Source: Ostrinia nubilalis (taxonomy: Eukaryota; Arthropoda; Insecta; Lepidoptera; Crambidae). Taken from it: a DNA stretch of 64,000 nucleotides. Of the stretch, positions 22,578-34,329 are shown piece by piece (position 1 is the first letter of the stretch; each line of letters begins with the position of its first letter). The DNA lies in NCBI RefSeq assembly GCF_963855985.1, contig NC_087111.1, forward strand, positions 2,237,001 through 2,301,000. The letters are read 5' to 3'. The notes beneath the pieces are model-generated. The model worked only from the letters and a program-made list of their open reading frames with translations. It ran no database searches and was not told the DNA's origin. A program made the translations under genes and the position numbers.

Positions 22578-23056
22578 CATACTCGTACATTAGCGAGCGG
22601 CATAAAACACTAGTAGGTATATTTTATGTCATTTCATGGAATAAACCTACAGCGTGCATATTATAATGTTTCTTTGTGTCTCCCTATTGCCACACATTAC
22701 ATAGCGACCTTTATAGGATATGTAGGAGCTAGCTAAGTTTTCTTCTATGATTTTATCGTTATCCAACCCAGCCATGTGCCGTCAAACTCGACATAACATC
22801 TTTATAAATATTGTATTTTTCGTATAACAAAGTTTAGTAAGCCCAGGGGAAATTGTGGTAAGTTTATCTTACAAATTTTCCCGATCCAGCCACTTTTGTT
22901 GTTCTTATGCTTATTAATATTGGATTCAGTTTATTGCGGTTTGATTGTCAGGTGGGAAGAAAAATATTTGCCGTTGTGTTTAATAATAATAGCTTTTCCC
23001 TTGAGTTGGCTCAGTAAAGTCCCAATACAACCTAAACATATAGTTACCTCCTACTA
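22578..23056. other. No recognised feature
   Basis: AT-rich; nothing seen. Confidence 0.45.
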
Positions 23057-23193
23057 GGTGGACCGATGATCTGGTAAAGGTCGCGGGAAGAGCCTGGATG
23101 CGGGCAGCGCAGGACTGTTCATTAAAGAAAACCTTGGGGGAGGCCTTTGTCCAGCAGTGGGCGTCATTTGGCTGAAACGAACGAACGAACGAT
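23057..23193 (+). mobile_element. RTE-type LINE 3' end, (AACG)n family
   Basis: Starts in the coding tail (GGTGGACCGATGATCTGG) and ends GAAACGAACGAACGAACGA. Confidence 0.8.
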
Positions 23194-23574
23194 ATAGTTA
23201 ACCTAGTGTATAGTACTGATGGAGGTGTAAGCTAAAGCACGAATATTCGGGCCTATTTAATGTATCCCTTTTTAGGACTATTTATTTAATTAAATCATCT
23301 ATGGTGGAGGATTCCGGGTAAAGCTCGCTTTTGCCTTCGGTCTCATCATCACTTTCATACATTCATACAGGCTTTCCGGTTGTGGATAAAAAATGTAGAA
23401 CATGCTTTTTTACCTTAGAAAGTTAACTGCCCCATGTGAGATAAGATTCCACGATTTCCTCTTGCCTAGAGAATGCTCTCACCCCTGAGTTACTTATACA
23501 TTGGTTACCTTATAGAAATTGCAAACTCACTGAGAGCTGAGAGAGATTACGAACTCAAATTATGTAAAATTTTA

Positions 23575-23765
23575 GCAAAATCAAAGTCAAAGTCAAAGAC
23601 AAAGTATGTATTTGCAAAGAATAGGTACAATGGTTTAGGTGTAAAATTTAGGTAAAGTGCTACTATTCTGCTTAACAATATCAGCATGAAAATTTTGTGT
23701 CTAGGAATTCCTTTACACAAAAATATGTTATTCAATTTTGACCAATATTTTAGTACTTATGAACG
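23575..23765 (+). repeat. Possible LINE 3' region with (TCAAAG)n
   Basis: TCAAAGTCAAAGTCAAAG followed by TATTTGCAAAGAATAGGTAC is a motif I associate with insect LINE 3' ends. No second copy here. Flanking 23194-23574 shows nothing. Confidence 0.3.
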
Positions 23766-23992
23766 TCACAGTTTCGTCTATAGATATTTTGTAAGCAAGT
23801 TGCCGTCTAAAAACAACCAAAAATTCATCCTACATTTAGGATAAAGGGTTGACATCTAATCCCTAACCCTCATCGCTATTGATCCCCCTAATCACCTCCT
23901 CGAACCACCTGTTAATAGGTAAAGTTGGATTGTTTGTCTTGCCGCGTCAATTTGTCTTTAGAGGAATTTGCGTTCAGCCTGTATAAATATAA

Positions 23993-24688
23993 GGGCGGTT
24001 TCCACCAACGCGGAGCGGAGCGGAGAATTGTTTTGAATAACCAATTAGATTCAATTCTATTACTTACTAGCTTTCCGACCGCGGCTTCGCGCGCGTGGAC
24101 CCCTGAACCGTATTTTTTTCCAAAATAAAATTTAGCCTATGTTACTCGTGGATAATGTAGCTTTCGAATGGTGAAAGAATTTTAAAAAACGGTCCAGTAG
24201 TTTTTGAGCCCATTAATTACAACCAAACAAACAAAGTTTTCCTCTTTATAATATTATTAGTATATTAGTATTAGTATAGATATTAGTATAGATTTGCACA
24301 TCTCTCCGCTCCGCTCCGCTTCGGTGGAAATCGAGTGGAGAAGTGTCGAGCGGACTTGTATTTCTATAGAATTGGACAGCGGTGCGGTGAGGTGTTTCAT
24401 AGATTATAGCCCAACGATTTTGAAACGTCAATGAACAAAAATTAACAACCCAGTATGCAAATCATAATCCCCTAAATGTCATAGTTATGTGGTCGTCCAA
24501 TGTGACAATAATCGGAACTAATAATTCAGCATAGATAGCAGCGCCGTCCTGTTAATGTCACAGCTGAGACGGTTCAGTGTAGTTCATCTTTAGTAATAGA
24601 CTGACAGCTGACAGTTACGCATAGCTCACACATCTCCTCTCGTCTCCGCAACGCTCCGGTCTTCTCCTCTTTGGTGGAAACCGGGCCT
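23993..24688. repeat. Mosaic of GGCCCGTTTCCACCAA MITEs split by a Helitron-like element
   Basis: Left piece 23993-24066 matches the inverse right half of the intact MITE at 31067-31254 (TTTTGAATAACCAATTAGAT). A Helitron-like element then runs from CTAGCTTTCCGACCGCGG (24068) to about 24290. Right of it, CTCTCCGCTCCGCTCCGCTTCGGTGG-type sequence and a TTTCTATAGAATTGGACAG block are further MITE pieces. The last end (GGTGGAAACCGGGCC) is at about 24687, followed by TAA. Confidence 0.55.
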
Positions 24689-24888
24689 AAAGCCTGAGAG
24701 AATTCGTTCGCGTAATCGAATTTCATACCTTTACGACTCTGAACAAACGAAATGTTGAATAAATAAACCTGTGAGGAGAAAATTAATGTCGTCTCAAATT
24801 GTATGTACTATGTAGCTTCTGTACTTCAATATCAAAAATAATACGAAAATTTACAGTGACTAATATTTTTTCCACATTTAAATATATA

Positions 24889-25089
24889 AAACTAAAGGTG
24901 ACTGACTGACTGACTGACTGACTGACTGACATAGTGATCTATCAACGCACAGCCCAAACCACTGGACGGATCGGGCTGTAATTTGGCATGCAGGTAGATG
25001 TTATGACGTAGGCATCCGCTAAGAAAGGATTTTACGAAACTCCACCCCTAAGGAAGTAAAACGGGATCCACGCGTACGGCGGCCTCTAG
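24889..25089 (+). mobile_element. Helitron-like element, type B, with (GACT)n
   Basis: Contains seven GACT units (about 24901-24928) and the same body as 21268-21456. The 3' end is damaged (GGCGGCCTCTAG). Confidence 0.7.
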
Positions 25090-25209
25090 TTAGGTACATA
25101 ATATTTTTAGTAGCGCGTCCCGACTGGGCGCATGGCCATCGCGCACCTGAAAAACATAACCTTCTGTCTCGTTCGTTTGTGTATGATATCTAAATGACAT
25201 TGCTGGTTA

Positions 25210-25386
25210 AAGGCCTCTCCCAGTGACTTCCACATCGCACGGTTGGTAGCGACCTGCATTAAGCCTTCCCGCTACCTTTATGAGGTCCACCTTGTGGGTG
25301 GTCAGGTCATACTATGCTGTGCATTCCGGTACGTGGCTTCCACTACAGAACCTTGCTGCCCTATCGGCCGTCAGTTCTGCGTACTA
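25210..25386 (-). mobile_element. RTE-type LINE 3' end, left half of a split copy
   Basis: Runs from AAGGCCTCTCCCAGTGAC up to TCAGTTCTGCGTACTA, where it stops abruptly at the TA of the inserted element. It continues at 27552. Confidence 0.85.
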
Positions 25387-25700
25387 GGGTAAAGTTGCCT
25401 ATATTGTACCAGTTAACGAACTTTATAAGTTGTCACTAAAACTATGTAACTTAAGAGCATTATATTACTAGAAATCAAAAGGTTGTTCTATTGGTGTTAA
25501 TTTTTTATTACAAGAAAATGAGAAAATGTAATATGAAAAGCGATAATTAAAGTTTTTAAAAGAGTCTGAAAAAGTACAATTTAGGAAACCGGTTTCCTTA
25601 ATTGTACCATAGGTATCCTAAATTGTACTTCATGACCGAAATGAGGTTCAAGTGCCCTTTATATACTGAAATCAGTCTTACTAATATATATTATTATTAG

Positions 25701-26707
25701 AGATGGGCCGACTAGTCGCCGACTAGTCGGGAAAGCCGACTATTCGGCATCATTTGTAGTCGGCCGACTAGTGACGACTATTCGGCAAAATATGCCGATT
25801 ATAATCGGCGCATTACAAAATTAAATATGTGAATAAAATAAACTCATAATCACCAAGATGATTATGAGGTAGACCAAGGGCGTTTGTCTAAACCACTTTT
25901 GACTGCAAACAATCAGTAAAAAGTGGTTTCACCAGATTTAAAATTTTGGCAATCAGTCTAAATTCATACAAAGTTAAAATTAGTTAAAATTACCATGAAA
26001 TCATCAAAAATATGCATGGAATTGCATACCTATACTGCGGGGAAGTGGTAAATTATGTGGGGCTCCTCTCATCGGAAGGATGAGGAATACCCACATAAAT
26101 AATAGCCCCTGAGCTCCGTCGATCGCCTTAATGTGAAGAACAATGGGAATCCGGACAAAGCCATCAACTATCACAGTCCGTCCCGGAAATTGCCCACCTG
26201 TATGGCGGGTCCTGGCTATCCAACGGTGGTGGTAGTCCGTGCTATGCAGGCGGGGGTACCCCCGCGCCCTCAGCTCGCGGACCATCACCGTGGAGGGTGG
26301 AGAGGAATCAGTGGGCCTAGGATGCGTGCCGCGATAAGCGCAATTTTGCCCACATACATTTTGACGTCGATAAGTAAGAATAATATCACGGCGCGCATCC
26401 TAACCCAGCAGGAGGCAATCATATTGTCACCTCCCCCCCCCCCTGACCCCTCCGCCGTCGAAAATTATGACATTACCATAGGTACTGTTAGGTGATTGTA
26501 ATGTTGCTTTTTATTTTTTATCATATTAAAAAAATCTCATTTCTTAAGAGTTATATTTATCTCTTTAGAAATCTAGATATTATTCTTCGGATAAGTAGGT
26601 ATTAGAATGATCGGCATTGCCGATTAGTCGGCCGACTAGTCGGCAATTTGAAAACCGATTAGTCGGCTAGTCGGTTAGTCGGCAAAGACCATAGTCGGCC
26701 CATCACT
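25701..26707. mobile_element. 1-kb inverted-repeat element with (CGACTAGTCGG) arms
   Basis: Ends AGATGGGCCGACTAGTCG and inverse GTCGGCCCATCACT. Many copies of CGACTAGTCGG/GATTAGTCGG lie within the first and last 100 bases. The layout suggests a hAT-like element. The flanks are TTATTATTA-rich on both sides, so a duplication cannot be read securely. Confidence 0.65.
26036..26500. other. GC-rich cargo inside the 1-kb element, unidentified
   Basis: Base composition changes sharply from AT-rich to GC-rich and back. Open frames exist on both strands (26004-26288 -, 26133-26495 +) but neither shows a motif I recognise. It may be captured host or LINE 5' sequence. Confidence 0.4.
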
Positions 26708-27551
26708 AATTATTATCTTTATAAAAATATTATTTTTAACGGGTTGAATATTAATATTGTAACTAATTAAAATAATCTAATCAACAACAAAACACAATGT
26801 AATAGAACTTTTATATAAAACTATTAAAGGGTAGAATAAGAGATATTCTACTTGAATCTTAATCAGTCTTAATAAAATCTTAACAGTTGGCCTGCCCTTG
26901 GAAATGGTTAAGTTTTTCGCATATTTGTTTGAATTCGATAAATGTGCCTTTAAAGTGGGTTTAGGGACGTTGAAAATACGTGAACACTCGTTAATTCACA
27001 TGGATTTCTTTTCCAAACAATCTAAGGCTTTTTCTAAGTCATCTTGCGTCCATTAATAATATTTTTTATTCCTTCCAGACATCTGAAAACATTTCAATAT
27101 AGTTAACAATCGAGTTGAAGAACCACCATACGCCTAAATTGTACCGGTACATATTAGGCGTACCCTACCTGGTACAAATTAGGCAACCCTAAGTTTTATT
27201 TTTGTGTGAGCAGGTGCCATAATCTCAAAATGCTAAACATCAAAACTATATTCTCTGAAAAGTACACTAATATGCCTACTTTCCAAAAACATATATAACA
27301 GTTGCAGTGTACTTACCGTCGCCACAAGAAATCCTTAGGTAAACAACCATAAAATAAGATCAGGTCGCCGTAATAATTATTTTTATTTACTACATTTCAC
27401 TCTGTTGTGACAGCGAATCCAAAATGGCAGCGATTGCGTCATGTTGGTAGCCTTAGATTTTAGTGTTTCCAATTTAAAACTAAACATTACGGTTTGGTTG
27501 ATTTTGAAGTGGTACAATTTACGAACCGGTACAATTTGAGCAACTCCACCC

Positions 27552-27670
27552 TATGTGCCTTGCCCATTGCGACTTCAGCTTGCTAATCCGTCGGGCTATG
27601 TCAGCGACTTTAGTTCGTTTACGGATCTCCTCATTTCTGATTTGATCTCGTAAAGAAACACCGAGCATAG
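27552..27670 (-). mobile_element. RTE-type LINE, right half of the split copy
   Basis: Resumes at TATGTGCCTTGCCCATTG exactly where 25386 stopped. It extends to GATTTGATCTCGTAAAGAAA, a little further 5' in the LINE than other copies. Confidence 0.85.
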
Positions 27671-28255
27671 CCCGTTTGTGTATTCTTACCTTTTTTGTTT
27701 GACTACAGACTACGGCACTACAATAATAATTGTGATTGGTGATTTTATGCAAAAAACATTTGTAGTTTTGTACTCTTCTTGAATGTACCATAAAGGACTT
27801 AAAGGGACTTCACGACTATCCAAAAATAATGGTGAAGGCACGTAAACTGTCAGCAATTAAGCCGTGTCAGAATATGGCGGCTCATTATGTCTGACATCGG
27901 GGTTGCCCTCGTTTACTACCTACAAGGTATAAATAGAAAATCGACGAGGTGAATCATTAGAAAATCCTTATTTTATATGAAAAAAGGTTACAAAAGACGC
28001 TAATGTCATTTACAGGCGTCTTGTCTTTTCAGGAAAAAAATAATTTTCGGATAGATCCAGTTTATTATGTACCTACCTAACCTATTTATTGATACTGAGC
28101 TCCTGAAGTACTTTCAGGATCAGTAACAAGTTTTTGATGTCTTGTAGGTATAATTTAGAAATAATCGAGTGAGGTCACTTATCGTTTACACCCTGTATAC
28201 AAATGTATTGTGAATTCATTTAAAAAAATCCGTTTTCGGTATTTGATATTTTGTT
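27671..28255. other. No recognised feature
   Basis: AT-rich; an isolated ACACCCTGTATAC at about 28190 is a lone TA-element end. Confidence 0.4.
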
Positions 28256-28330
28256 TTAATCATCATTATCATCATCCACATTTGAGAACGTCCACTGCTG
28301 AATATAGGCCACCCCAATGATTTTCAGCGT
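28256..28330 (-). mobile_element. RTE-type LINE 3' end, (ATG)n family, minimal
   Basis: ATCATCATTATCATCATCC tail and GTCCACTGCTGAATATAGGCC, then truncated. Confidence 0.7.
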
Positions 28331-28520
28331 TTCTTTATAGGTGCTTTTTTATCTGGTATTTTGTTACCAGAATCAATGATTTTTTAAATTGGATGTTAAG
28401 TTATTACTCGTATTAAGCTAGTTTTAGTGATTTTTAAGATGATAGAGGTAGTTAAAATCAGTGTCAGCCAACGTTAACCAGTAGGTATGTCTCGATTTTT
28501 AATAAGCAAGTGCCTTTTGG

Positions 28521-29088
28521 TATAAAATTATCACTTCACGGGATTTATTGCAACAATATCTATTTTAACGGTAAATAAAATATTTACCCTCCCGACGTTT
28601 CGGCTCGGTTGCACGAGTCATGGTTGCGGGCAGACTGAAGAGATGCGGCGTCGTCTGCTCTGGCGCGATGAGTTTTCTTCACCCACCCGCATTTGCACAA
28701 TATTTTCGTCAGTGGTACAGTCAGTCCGACAAACTACACTAACAGTGTCCGGGTTTCTCTGAGACGGCCTAGAACGCGATTTGTACTTCGTTATCACCGG
28801 ATTCCACGCTGATGATAGGTTAAATCCACCTTCTCGATTGAAATTCTTATGCTTTTTAATTTCAATGGCTTCACGTCGGGCTGACTGTACCTACCACTGA
28901 CGAAAATATTGTGCAAATGCGGGTGGGTGAAGAAAACTCATCGCGCCGGAGCAGACGACGCCGCATCTCTTCAGTCTGCCCGCGACCATGACTCGTGCAA
29001 CCGAGCCGAAACGTCGGGAGGGTAAATATTTTATTTACCGTTAAAATAGATATTGTTGCAATAAATCCCGTGAAGTGATAATTTTATA
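28521..29088. mobile_element. Penelope-like 3' end arranged as a 568-bp inverted repeat
   Basis: Two arms of about 205 bp (28521-28724 and 28881-29088) are near-perfect inverses around a 156-bp centre. Each arm carries CCGAAACGTCGGGAGGGTAA or its inverse. The minus strand is open from the right arm through the centre into the left arm, ending at TGA (28618-28620). Confidence 0.7.
28618..28881 (-). pseudogene. Penelope-like element C-terminal coding fragment
   Basis: The frame gives about 88 residues. It begins REAIEIKKHKNFNREGG (near the right edge), continues through a tryptophan-containing LSSAWNPVI segment, and ends in a basic, serine-rich tail before the stop. The REAIEI...NREGG...LS.W.P pattern is, from memory, the C-terminal part of Penelope-like proteins downstream of the GIY-YIG endonuclease. 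The rest of the element is absent. Confidence 0.6.
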
Positions 29089-30573
29089 GTAAAAAAATGC
29101 AACATAATAGTTTAAATTATTATAAGTGCCTTTTGGGCTCGAAATACTTAATATTGTAAACTATGTTAAATGTCATTAGTTGTATTTTTTCTGTAAAAAG
29201 AAGTTGTTATATTGTATCTTGTTATTTCGAAGTTTGTAATAGGTATCCAAAAGCAACCAGTAAATCTACCTTCCATTAAATAATAGAGTAAAATTATTTT
29301 CAAAACAAATTGAGCCCTACATCAATGTTCTCACTTACCTCCATAGTTTTAAACTGTCCGAGCCCGAAACCCACATTAACCGTACATGTACCGACATAAT
29401 ACCCATTGACCCATGTAATCCTCAACCCGACTTACCTGCCAATAGTCAAACTTCGTTATTTGCCTTTGACTCGCCCAATTTGTCTTCACAACGATTCCGA
29501 ACCACCCTGTATAAATAGGAGCATAATATAGAGTGATACAGTAAGGTTATTTCCCATTCTGCCCCCGATAGTTGAAAAGGCGCATCTTAATTTTTTTAAC
29601 TGAATAACAGCGAAGAATTACCTATTAATATAATTGTATGTCCCTGGTGCGCCGGACCTGGGGGAGCTCAAACAGTATCCTGAGGCTATTCTCTGAGCGT
29701 TTTGACTGTCAGTACATGAATCATTGTTGCATGATTCATGTGCTGCCTAATTTAAAATAACCATAACATTATTGAAATTATTATTGAAATTAATGTAATT
29801 ATGTAAATTGTAATGTTGGATATATTTTATTGATTTATTTAATTTTAAATTTGAATGTAAACTAACCTTAACTAATATGATCCCAATGTGATTGAAATAA
29901 ATAATTATTTAAATTTAAATTTAAATTTAAATTAAAATAACTTGAAAAAATAAAACTGCTTAAGGCGGAAATCGAAAACTTAGATCGATAGGCGATTCTT
30001 AACGCCAGCAAAGAATAACTAGCTAATAATTACCCAGAAATTATTTGAAACTTTTGTATATCCGTTTTGACTTGGTGTTAAATGCGCCCTTTTACTAACG
30101 GGGGCAGCATTGATCCCACAGATAACTCGACAAAGCAACTTTGCTTGTATAAATCCTTGGTGGGGGCCTGTTATTAGCTGACACGAACGATTCAATACCT
30201 TGGTATTGAAAACGAGCTTTTTTACACCAAATTATCCAAACGGTAAGAATATAATTTAGATGGAGAGTAAAATAATAAAAAGCCTACCTTCAGTCGCCTT
30301 TTTGATTGTTGTTTTAAATGAATTAAAAATGGACTTACTAAATTAATTTCCATTGTACAGGTGCGATGAATGATAAATGTTGGGAGTATTGATTTCGGCC
30401 TAAAGTAACTTGAATGGAAATCATTTAACCGTTGAATATCGGCGTGATTCGGTTTTTCAATAGAATAACTCAAGGAAGATATTGTTTGTCAAGGTAGCTT
30501 TTGCTGGTAAATAATTTTATTAAATTTACACCATATTGGTTAAATTTTGGACGTGTCTTGCGACAAAACTCTA
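29089..30573. other. No gene; AT-rich with a short ATTTAAATTTAA run
   Basis: A microsatellite-like TTTAAATTTAAATTTAAATT lies at about 29908-29935. GTTATTTCCCATTCTGCCCCC (29545) and GGGGGCAGCATTGATCCC (30102) are partial inverses and may bound an old element. Nothing else recognised. Confidence 0.35.
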
Positions 30574-30972
30574 CAGTGTGTTTGGGATAGGGCTAGCGAT
30601 AATTTAAGGCGATGTTATTATGTCCATTTTATCGACATAAATGCCCCCAAAAACGTGCCTGTCAACTAAATTTTTTGACGAAAACTAAATAAAATTCATT
30701 AATTATTTTTTAAATTTTTTGGTAATTATTTTTCATTTTTGTGTTTTTTTAATGACATATTATTGGCTTACAAATGCAATTTTTAATTTATCTGTAAGAC
30801 ACATAAGAAATATAAACAGATTTTATGTAGTAGAGTCACATAAAAAACTAAGCCCCATTCCAAGAGGAGGGGGGTGGGCTCACCTTACATATGGGGGCTT
30901 TTTTGTCAATAAAATTGACATCACAACATCGCCTTAAATGATCGCTAGCCCTACCCTATCCCAAACACCCTG
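30574..30972. mobile_element. 399-bp TA element with ~50-bp inverted ends
   Basis: Ends CAGTGTGTTTGGGATAGGGC and inverse GCCCTACCCTATCCCAAACA, flanked by TA on both sides. The arms continue with AATTTAAGGCGATGTT and AACATCGCCTTAAAT. No coding content supported. Confidence 0.85.
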
Positions 30973-31066
30973 TATAAGCGATCATTATCGTCATGATTAG
31001 GCCATTTAGTTGAACACAACTCTACAGGTAAATGGATGATAGGCACGCACATAGCTGGCTGGATTA

Positions 31067-31254
31067 GGCCCGTTTCCACCAAGGCGAAGCAGAGCGTATC
31101 AAAGCGGAGAGGTGTCGGCCCGTCAACTTTGTCTATAGAATTTGACAGTGGCGGCGGCGTGGCGCGGTGAAGTGGAAATAATGAAATCTGATTGGTTATT
31201 CAAAATACTGTTCCACTCCGCTCCACTCTGCTCCGCCTTAGTGGAAACCGAGCC
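31067..31254. mobile_element. MITE, GGCCCGTTTCCACCAA family, TTA duplication
   Basis: A 188-bp element with ends GGCCCGTTTCCACCAAGGCG and CGCCTTAGTGGAAACCGAGCC-like inverse, flanked by TTA on both sides. It is CG-rich with CTCCGCTCC repeats. Intact reference for the mosaic at 23993-24688. Confidence 0.85.
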
Positions 31255-31354
31255 TTATTCAATATAAGTATACACGCTCAGGCGTGTATCCTTTTTGGCA
31301 CAAGATATATTGTTATTTTTGTTCTATGTCAAATAACGTGTTATTAAATTCTAA

Positions 31355-31491
31355 GGCTGAGTTGTACCACAGAATAATAATAAGTACGTTGTACCAACAA
31401 ACTTTGAACGTAACTAGGTACCTATAACGATAACCGGCGTTTTTTGTATGGATTTTGACAGATTTTTGACGTTTGTCAAAGTTAAAGCTTG
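31355..31491 (-). mobile_element. MITE, GGCTGGGTTGCACCA family, with small insertion
   Basis: Inverse copy. An ATAATAATAAGTACGTTGTACC stretch is inserted near the left end, and the right end is decayed. The following 31492-31750 shows nothing. Confidence 0.65.
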
Positions 31492-31751
31492 ATTATAACT
31501 GTTAAACCTTCATTCCCCACACTGGCTAGACTGCAATACTAATCAAACGAAGGTATATAGCTTTATTTATCATTTATCATTGTAATTTATGACTCAAGAC
31601 GGCGTTAAATTACAAAACAATCCCCTACATCCGAAGAGCACTTCATTAACGAAACCATAACTCAAGAACTCGCTGTAGTTGGTTATTAGCAAAATAAAAG
31701 TTGATTCAGTAGAGCCAACTTTTACCAAAAGGTATGATTTCGTAGCCAAGA

Positions 31752-32063
31752 CGAGATCGAAATGAGGATATCCGTAAACGAACTAAATTCGCTGACATAG
31801 CCCGACGTATTAGCAAGCTGAAGTGGCAATGGGCAGGGCACATAGCACGCAGAACTGACGGCCGATGGGGCAAAGGTTCTGGAGTGGAGGCCGCGTACCG
31901 GAAAACGCAGCGTGGGACGTTCACCCATAAGGTGGACCGAATACATCATAAAGGTAGTAGGAAAGCGCTGGACGAAGGCCGCTCGATCGATCAAAATGGA
32001 AATCACTGGGGGAGGCCTATGTTCAGCAGTGGACGTCCTATGACTGAAATGATGATGATGATA
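31752..32063 (+). mobile_element. RTE-type LINE 3' end, (ATG)n family
   Basis: Same extent as the copy at 341-660, from GAGATCGAAATGAGGATATC to the ATGATGATGATGAT tail, with frameshifting deletions. Confidence 0.85.
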
Positions 32064-33548
32064 ATTTATTCTATTTGATCATGGCAATACCATACCGTGC
32101 TCTCTTGCATTGTGCTAACACAATTCTATGAGGAGCAATATATCTCAATTACGAAAGTATAACGACTCATCCTGTAACCTATAAATCATGGAAGTTTGGG
32201 ATAATCTTCGGAAATAAAGGTACGATATCCTTGGGGTGACCATGAATTGTGCGCTTACAGCTTTTTGTTTGTTTTTTGATTGAATTGCGAAGAATTTTTC
32301 GATGTATTGTTGGAAAGATATGAAGAACTCTACAAAATCACTGTCATTCGATATGTGTGCATTAGGTACAGACAACTGAATATCAGACTATAGAATATTA
32401 TACAGAATGACTGAGTTTCTTGCGCTGCAATTCTTATATTATTGTCGCTAAGCAGTGGTAGGGTTGGGACGTGAAAAAGTGCCCTTTGGGAGCCTACTTG
32501 CATAAATAAACGATTTGATTTGATATATTTTTTTTTGTTATACCACCAAACTAATTTTTCTGCTTAACCCAAAGGTAAACTGGATGAGAATGCCTTATGG
32601 CATTAAGTTCGCCTAATGTTAATATTTTTGGCATTGAAGTATAAATAAATAAATATTTTTGTTGTAAATTCGCTCTTGTTTCAACATACATATGTCCCTC
32701 AGCGTTCAGCTTGATGTGCTCTCGCTGCACAATTTCGTAATAACAATGTAAAGTCTAATTACGCTCTCGACAGTTCCCAAACTATGAATAATGGTTCAGT
32801 ATGATGAATTCATAATCACACACAATAAAGCTACATTTGTCATTGAACTCGGTCGATCGAATTAGTTGATGTCCTATTTAATAAAATAATTTGTAAGCCT
32901 TGGTCAGCACTAGTACAGGACTCTACGTAACTTGAACGTATTACCACAGAATAATAATAAGTACTACGTACAGAAGTTTTACTTCGCGAAGGTATTTAAA
33001 AAAATGTATGCTCAATGTCATTAACAATATGGTGTAATTTAGCCTGTCTCAAGAGTCAAGCACCATTTTGTTGACAAACGTCAGTGATCGGCACTGCGCC
33101 GAAGCTATAGGGCTGACTTCGGTAAAATGATGTGACGTGAGGTGCCAAACTGCGGAAAATGGCGGAGGAAATATATGATTTAGCATGAATAAATTATCAT
33201 GAATAATATTAACTACTTACTTACCTCTCAGTGTCTTGAGGCAACTTAAAAAAGATACTGCACAGTATTTAGTACACCATTTTCTTTATTTTCTTCCATC
33301 ATACACAAGAATACCTACGCGTGCGTGAGTCAATGTTCGCTCGTATGTGAGGCCTTGTCGAATAGTATCCTGTAGGTGGGCCATCGTGCGTGTTTTGTTT
33401 TCGATGTAAACTCGCGGAGATGGACAGGCCTGGTATTACTGTATTGCATATTTTTTAAATTGTATCTCCTGTTTGGTTCTCAGCACCAGACGATATGATG
33501 TCCCGCAGTTGTGGTAGGGCTATATTTGGGACGTTGATCTATATCTAC
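32064..33548. other. No gene; two probable LINE tails
   Basis: CTTGCATAAATAAACGATTTG (about 32498) and GTATAAATAAATAAATA (about 32639, preceded by TGCCTTATGGCATTAAGTTC) look like LINE 3' tails. Remaining sequence is featureless. Confidence 0.4.
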
Positions 33549-33702
33549 GGAAAACGTAGCGTGAGACGTCCACTCGATGGACTGACGACCTCATGAAGGT
33601 AGCAGAATGGCGCTGGATGCTGGCCGCTACAACCGGGCGATGTGGAAATCATTGAGGGAGAGGCTTACTGTTCGGCAGTGGACGTTCTGTGGCTGGAATG
33701 AT
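33549..33702 (+). mobile_element. RTE-type LINE 3' end, (ATG)n family
   Basis: GAAAACGTAGCGTGAGACGTCC to ATGATGATGAT-like tail; 30 bp before an inverted copy. Confidence 0.8.
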
Positions 33703-33732
33703 GATGATCTATATTTATGTGTCCTGAAACTT

Positions 33733-33826
33733 CATCATCATCATCTCAGCCACAGGAAGTCCACTGCTGAACAATGGCCTCCCCCAATGCTTTCCATGTT
33801 GCCCGGTTGGTAGCGGCCTGCGGCCT
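33733..33826 (-). mobile_element. RTE-type LINE 3' end, (ATG)n family, inverted
   Basis: CATCATCATCATCTCAGCCA and inverse coding end, truncated at GCGGCCTGCGG. It faces the preceding copy tail to tail. Confidence 0.8.
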
Positions 33827-34329
33827 ACCTCCTGAAACTTATCAGGGGTGAAAAAAGGTTATCCTGAATAACCCACAAGATCATGGTCCCCCAATTTCCG
33901 TAGATTAAACCGGGCCTCAGTCTACGAAAGTCGATCAAGATAAAAATGGGAAATGAAATTGTGTAAGGCCGTTTCTGAAACACGTTAAGCTGGTGATCAA
34001 AGGCTCTAAATGATTTACTTTCTTAAAACGTATTTTTATTTCAATGTCATTTTTAGAAACGTTATTCAATTAAAATGTTCTCTGCGGGATATTTGTAAGG
34101 TAACGCTTATCCTATACCTACATTCATTTTTTGTATTTGTTATTGCTAATATCTTACAAATTACCTAAACGTGACTCGTCTACTTATTTTTCTGCTTTTT
34201 TTCTTATTTTCTTTGCCATACGAGGCTTTAATATTGGAAACATATTTAAAAGAAATTGACTAATATGGAACAAGTAGAAGCGGCAGGAAGAGCCGAAAAT
34301 TCAAATATTTTTATAACAATATTGTTTAT
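33827..34329. other. No recognised feature
   Basis: AT-rich; nothing seen. Confidence 0.45.

Larger units (their letters stand above)
25387..27551. mobile_element. 2.16-kb TA-flanked DNA element inserted in a LINE
   Basis: Inverted ends GGGTAAAGTTGCCTATATTG and the inverse of CAATTTGAGCAACTCCACCC (19 of the first 24 bases match). They are flanked by TA at 25385-25386 and 27552-27553. Joining the flanks recreates the LINE sequence GCGTACTATGTGCC. Internal repeats of AATTGTACC / GGTACAAATTAGG lie near both ends. No transposase is seen, so it is non-autonomous; TA duplication fits Tc1/mariner-type mobilisation. A 1-kb element is nested at 25701-26707. Confidence 0.85.

Noticed and set aside
26133..26495. 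120-codon frame in the GC-rich cargo
   Set aside because: Proline-rich translation without motif and competing frame on the other strand; kept only as unidentified cargo.
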